Assembly: GCA_019090405.1 (NCBI GenBank)
Contig: JAHRVZ010000456.1
Span: 1 to 14,870 of the forward strand
Reading direction: 5' to 3'
DNA: 14,870 nt
DNA from: Paracoccaceae bacterium
GTDB taxonomy: Bacteria; Pseudomonadota; Alphaproteobacteria; Rhodobacterales; Rhodobacteraceae
Shown: one piece after another, positions 13,076 through 14,870 of the stretch
Layout of the letters: each line of letters starts with the position of its first letter
How positions within the stretch are numbered: position 1 is the first letter of the stretch
Notes under the pieces: model-generated
Seen by the model: only the letters and a program-made list of their open reading frames with translations
Databases searched by the model: none
What the model was told of the DNA's origin: nothing
Program-made: the position numbers and the translations under genes

Positions 13076-13150
13076 TCAAAGAACAGGTTGGTCGAGATTG
13101 TCACGCTCATAAGCCGCGACATGTTGATAGGTGACGATTATTTTGACCAT
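13076..13150 (-). CDS. possible 24-aa leader peptide before the HTH gene
   Basis: A short frame from an ATG at 13150 (GGTGGGG just upstream) to a TGA at 13076-13078, ending directly against the alternative TTG start of the HTH gene. It reads MVKIIVTYQHVAAYERDNLD and four more residues. It could be a coupled leader peptide, but such frames arise often by chance. Confidence 0.2.
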   Translation of the reverse strand: MVKIIVTYQHVAAYERDNLDQPVL

Positions 13151-13246
13151 CGCCCCACCAGATCGCTCGTCACAGCGGGCCAATGGGTTCTACTGACGCC
13201 ACCGAACGGTAGCATATTCGAAACGTAGTGCGCCGATTGTTTTCGT

Positions 13247-14410
13247 TCAATCCACAAAACAAGGTGTTACTTTGATCCGCTCGACGATCACCTTCTCAAT
13301 ATCCTCCACCGCACGGCGATTGCCCATGCGTTTAAGGTATTTCATCAGCATGTCGTCGCCTTTTTCGCCCTTCACATCGCCGCGCAGGAAATGGGCAACG
13401 TAGCTGGGTAGCAACGCCTCGGCTGATGCCTGCATGAAGTGACGGCGGCAATCGTGTTGGGTGATGACCGGCACCGCCTTGCTTTCGATTTCAGCGGTCA
13501 GCACGGTAAGGTGATCAAGGTATCCGGTTTTCGATGCGGCTGGGAAAACAAACTCTGACCCGTGCGATCTTATCGCTTTCAAGGCGTCTACCGCCGCGTC
13601 GCAAATTGGTATCGTGCGGGCCAGTTTGTTTTTCATTTTGCGCAGGTAGATCGTTTTGTCTTGTAGGTTTATGTCGTCCCAGAGCAACGAACGCACGTCG
13701 CCTGACCGAATGCCCGTGAACAACATTACGATCCACGCGGTGCCGCGCAGCACGTTCGTCTTTCGTTGTTTCATGATTGCACCCCAGATCATCGACCAAT
13801 CGTCTGCGTCGAACTCGTTGGTTGCAGCGGCGACAGCCAGTTTAGTTTCCTTTTCGGCGCTTTTGGGCGCGCTCACTCGCTTATTGCTCACTGGGTTGAT
13901 AACGCCAGCGTAGTTGAAAGCGGAACTAAGCGCGGCGCGGACGTGCCGTGCAGTCGCATTTTTGCCCTCACTGGCTAGATCGTTGATCACACGTTGAATC
14001 TGTGCCGACGTGACATCCGCTGGGTGCATGTCGAGAATATTTGGGGCGTAACGCTCCACCTTTTTGGTCATGTCGATGCGATGTGCATCAGACATAGAAC
14101 CCAACGCTTGGCGGGTTTCACAATGGAATTCCCAACCTGCGCGGACGGTCGAGATTTCAGCGTTGCGTTCGGTGTGATCGGATTTCACTTCGGCGTGTTT
14201 AAACGCGTCGTGGACGGTCATGGCGGGGAATGCGCCCAGTTTGATTGAGCGAACCTTACCCGCGACACGCCCCTTGTGATACCAAGTTGAGCGCAGCTTT
14301 CCGACGTTCAGGTAAAGCCCGGGAAACCTTTCGTTGGTGTGCCGGTACATGCCGGGTCCAGCTTTCAGTAGTTTCGCCGGCTTCGTGAAGTCGATTGATA
14401 TTGTAGCCAT
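13247..14410 (-). CDS. int: tyrosine recombinase integrase
   Basis: 387 aa, normal length for a prophage or island integrase. Residues about 1-75 form an arm-type DNA-binding domain (MYRHTNERFPGLYLNVG, then STWYHKGRVAGKVRSIKLG, then FPAMTVHDA). About 85-180 is the core-binding SAM-like domain (TARHVRAALSSAFNYAG). About 200-370 is the catalytic domain, with Arg235 in FTGIRSGDVRSL, a lysine in the 258-262 beta-hairpin region, His319-x-x-Arg322 in QHDCRRHF, His340 in AHFLRGD and nucleophile Tyr358 in MLMKYLKRMG. All catalytic residues are present. It catalyses integration at, and with a directionality factor excision from, the attachment core. Its start has GGAG about 9 nt upstream; two arm-type repeats lie just beyond. 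Confidence 0.92.
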   Translation of the reverse strand: MATISIDFTKPAKLLKAGPGMYRHTNERFPGLYLNVGKLRSTWYHKGRVAGKVRSIKLGAFPAMTVHDAFKHAEVKSDHTERNAEISTVRAGWEFHCETRQALGSMSDAHRIDMTKKVERYAPNILDMHPADVTSAQIQRVINDLASEGKNATARHVRAALSSAFNYAGVINPVSNKRVSAPKSAEKETKLAVAAATNEFDADDWSMIWGAIMKQRKTNVLRGTAWIVMLFTGIRSGDVRSLLWDDINLQDKTIYLRKMKNKLARTIPICDAAVDALKAIRSHGSEFVFPAASKTGYLDHLTVLTAEIESKAVPVITQHDCRRHFMQASAEALLPSYVAHFLRGDVKGEKGDDMLMKYLKRMGNRRAVEDIEKVIVERIKVTPCFVD

Positions 14411-14432
14411 CGTCGGTCTCCGCTGATCTGTT

Positions 14433-14455
14433 TTTTTTGCAACGTTTTTTGCAAC
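14433..14455 (+). repeat. tandem 11-bp repeats, probable integrase arm sites (right)
   Basis: Two perfect copies of TTTTTTGCAAC (14433-14443 and 14445-14455) lie between the integrase start codon and the right core. They match the left-end repeat exactly. Because they begin only 22 bp upstream of the integrase ATG, integrase binding here could also repress its own promoter (inference). Confidence 0.6.
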
Positions 14456-14582
14456 ACATCACGGCACTTACATGCGCTCAATCGCACTGTCAACCAACTG
14501 ATTAACGTAGCAAAATACATGTAACCTGTTGTTTTGTATGAATAGTGCGTTAACCCGCGCAAATTTAATAAATATGCAAGTT

Positions 14583-14596
14583 TGATTTGTAATCAG
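14583..14596 (+). repeat. attachment-site core, right copy
   Basis: This is the second copy of TGATTTGTAATCAG, 172 bp upstream of the integrase start. The bases after it (CAAAAAGG) do not continue as a tRNA, so the displaced sequence on this side shares only the 14-bp core with the left end. The MerR gene fragment lies just beyond, which places the chromosome junction here. Confidence 0.75.
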
Positions 14597-14661
14597 CAAA
14601 AAGGACTTTGAGAAATGTCAGTCGACGGGTTAAACCTTGGATTGGCCAGATATTGTTTGCC

Positions 14662-14870
14662 CTAGCCCAGATCCTTGGCAGTTTCTTCCCGTCGTTTTTC
14701 CAGATCGCTTAGTGCTTCGTCGATTTGTTTGCGCTGATTTGTCAGCTCAATAATCTGGCGATCGGCCATTTCAATGAATGCCCGGTTTTGAACTGCGGTT
14801 CCGTCTTTTTCATAAATCAGCAACCACTGACGAATTTCTTCAAGCTGAAAGCCGAATTTCCGGCCCCGCA
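14662..14870 (-). CDS. MerR-family regulator, C-terminal 68 codons (enters from right edge)
   Basis: The minus-strand frame from the right edge to the TAG at 14662 encodes RGRKFGFQLEEIRQWLLIYE, typical of the helix that follows the winged domain in MerR proteins. A long dimerisation helix follows (FIEMADRQIIELTNQRKQID and onwards) with a charged tail. It has no metal-binding cysteines at the end, so it is not of the mercury or copper-sensing type. It is a different gene from the MerR fragment at the left edge: that one has its start in the window and this one its stop. This is chromosomal flank, transcribed towards the island. Confidence 0.8.
   Translation of the reverse strand, partial: RGRKFGFQLEEIRQWLLIYEKDGTAVQNRAFIEMADRQIIELTNQRKQIDEALSDLEKRREETAKDLG

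Larger units (their letters stand above)
188..14596. mobile_element. integrated phage-satellite-like island, about 14.4 kb
   Basis: The island is bounded by a 14-bp direct repeat and flanked on both sides by unrelated chromosomal MerR genes. It encodes a tyrosine integrase next to the right attachment site, an AlpA-like HTH protein, a primase-helicase beside an iteron cluster, and terminase small and large subunits. No capsid, portal, protease, tail or lysis gene was found. Size and gene set match phage satellites (PICI and P4-like elements), which integrate, replicate themselves and use a helper phage's particles. The left third carries accessory genes including a TIR-SLATT pair. A degraded prophage is the main alternative. 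The tight overlaps and intact reading frames of the remaining genes argue against decay. Confidence 0.75.
14411..14661. other. integrase upstream region, right island end and chromosomal spacer
   Basis: About 250 bp without a gene. It holds the integrase ribosome-binding site, two arm-type repeats (14433-14455), an AT-rich stretch before the core (14556-14582), the right core (14583-14596) and 65 bp of chromosomal spacer before the MerR stop codon. No tRNA 3' half follows the core. Confidence 0.55.

Noticed and set aside
1..14870. One MerR gene split by the island into N- and C-terminal pieces
   Set aside because: The left piece begins in the window and continues out to the left, and the right piece comes from beyond the right edge, so they are two different genes reading in the same direction.

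Overview
The window is a complete small integrated element of about 14.4 kb (188-14596) sitting in an alphaproteobacterial chromosome. The host is probably a member of the Rhodobacterales, judged only from protein style and moderate GC; no marker gene fixes the genus. Both flanks are chromosomal and carry pieces of two different MerR-family regulators on the minus strand. The first 24 codons of one run off the left edge (1-74). The last 68 codons of another enter from the right edge and stop at 14662. Without the island these two genes would lie in tandem, about 190 bp apart.

Island ends. A 14-bp core is repeated at 188-201 and 14583-14596. At the left end it continues into a perfect 3' half of tRNA-Thr(UGU), to 235, but the matching 5' half is absent from the left flank. 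The element therefore carries a tRNA-Thr attachment segment yet appears to be inserted at a non-tRNA site. Tandem copies of an 11-bp motif ending in GCAAC lie just inside both ends and look like arm-type binding sites for the integrase.

Right half, read leftwards on the minus strand: tyrosine integrase (13247-14410), a small AlpA/excisionase-like HTH protein (12806-13054) and a 775-aa primase-helicase (10367-12694). A non-coding region follows that holds 9-bp iterons around an AT-rich core (a candidate replication origin) and a nested inverted repeat. Next come three small genes (9719 to 8427), a strong terminator, and a tightly overlapping packaging block of two unknown genes, TerS and a large terminase split into separate ATPase and nuclease genes (8273 to 5265). 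No capsid, portal, protease, tail or lysis gene is present. This set (integrase, AlpA, primase-helicase, iteron origin, terminase without virion genes) fits a phage satellite similar to PICI or P4-type elements.

Left third, cargo: a three-gene overlapping plus-strand cluster (408-2144) whose first product may be a sliding-clamp-like protein, a minus-strand membrane protein (2261-3145), a two-gene TIR (ThsB/MTH538-like) plus DUF4231/SLATT membrane protein operon (3572-4839) that is a strong candidate for an anti-phage system, and a small basic protein (4925-5194) whose Shine-Dalgarno sequence lies inside a hairpin. The TIR-SLATT genes are visibly more AT-rich than the core genes, as expected of exchangeable cargo. 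My overall reading is a satellite that integrates, replicates from its own origin, packages its DNA into a helper phage's capsids, and carries defence genes.
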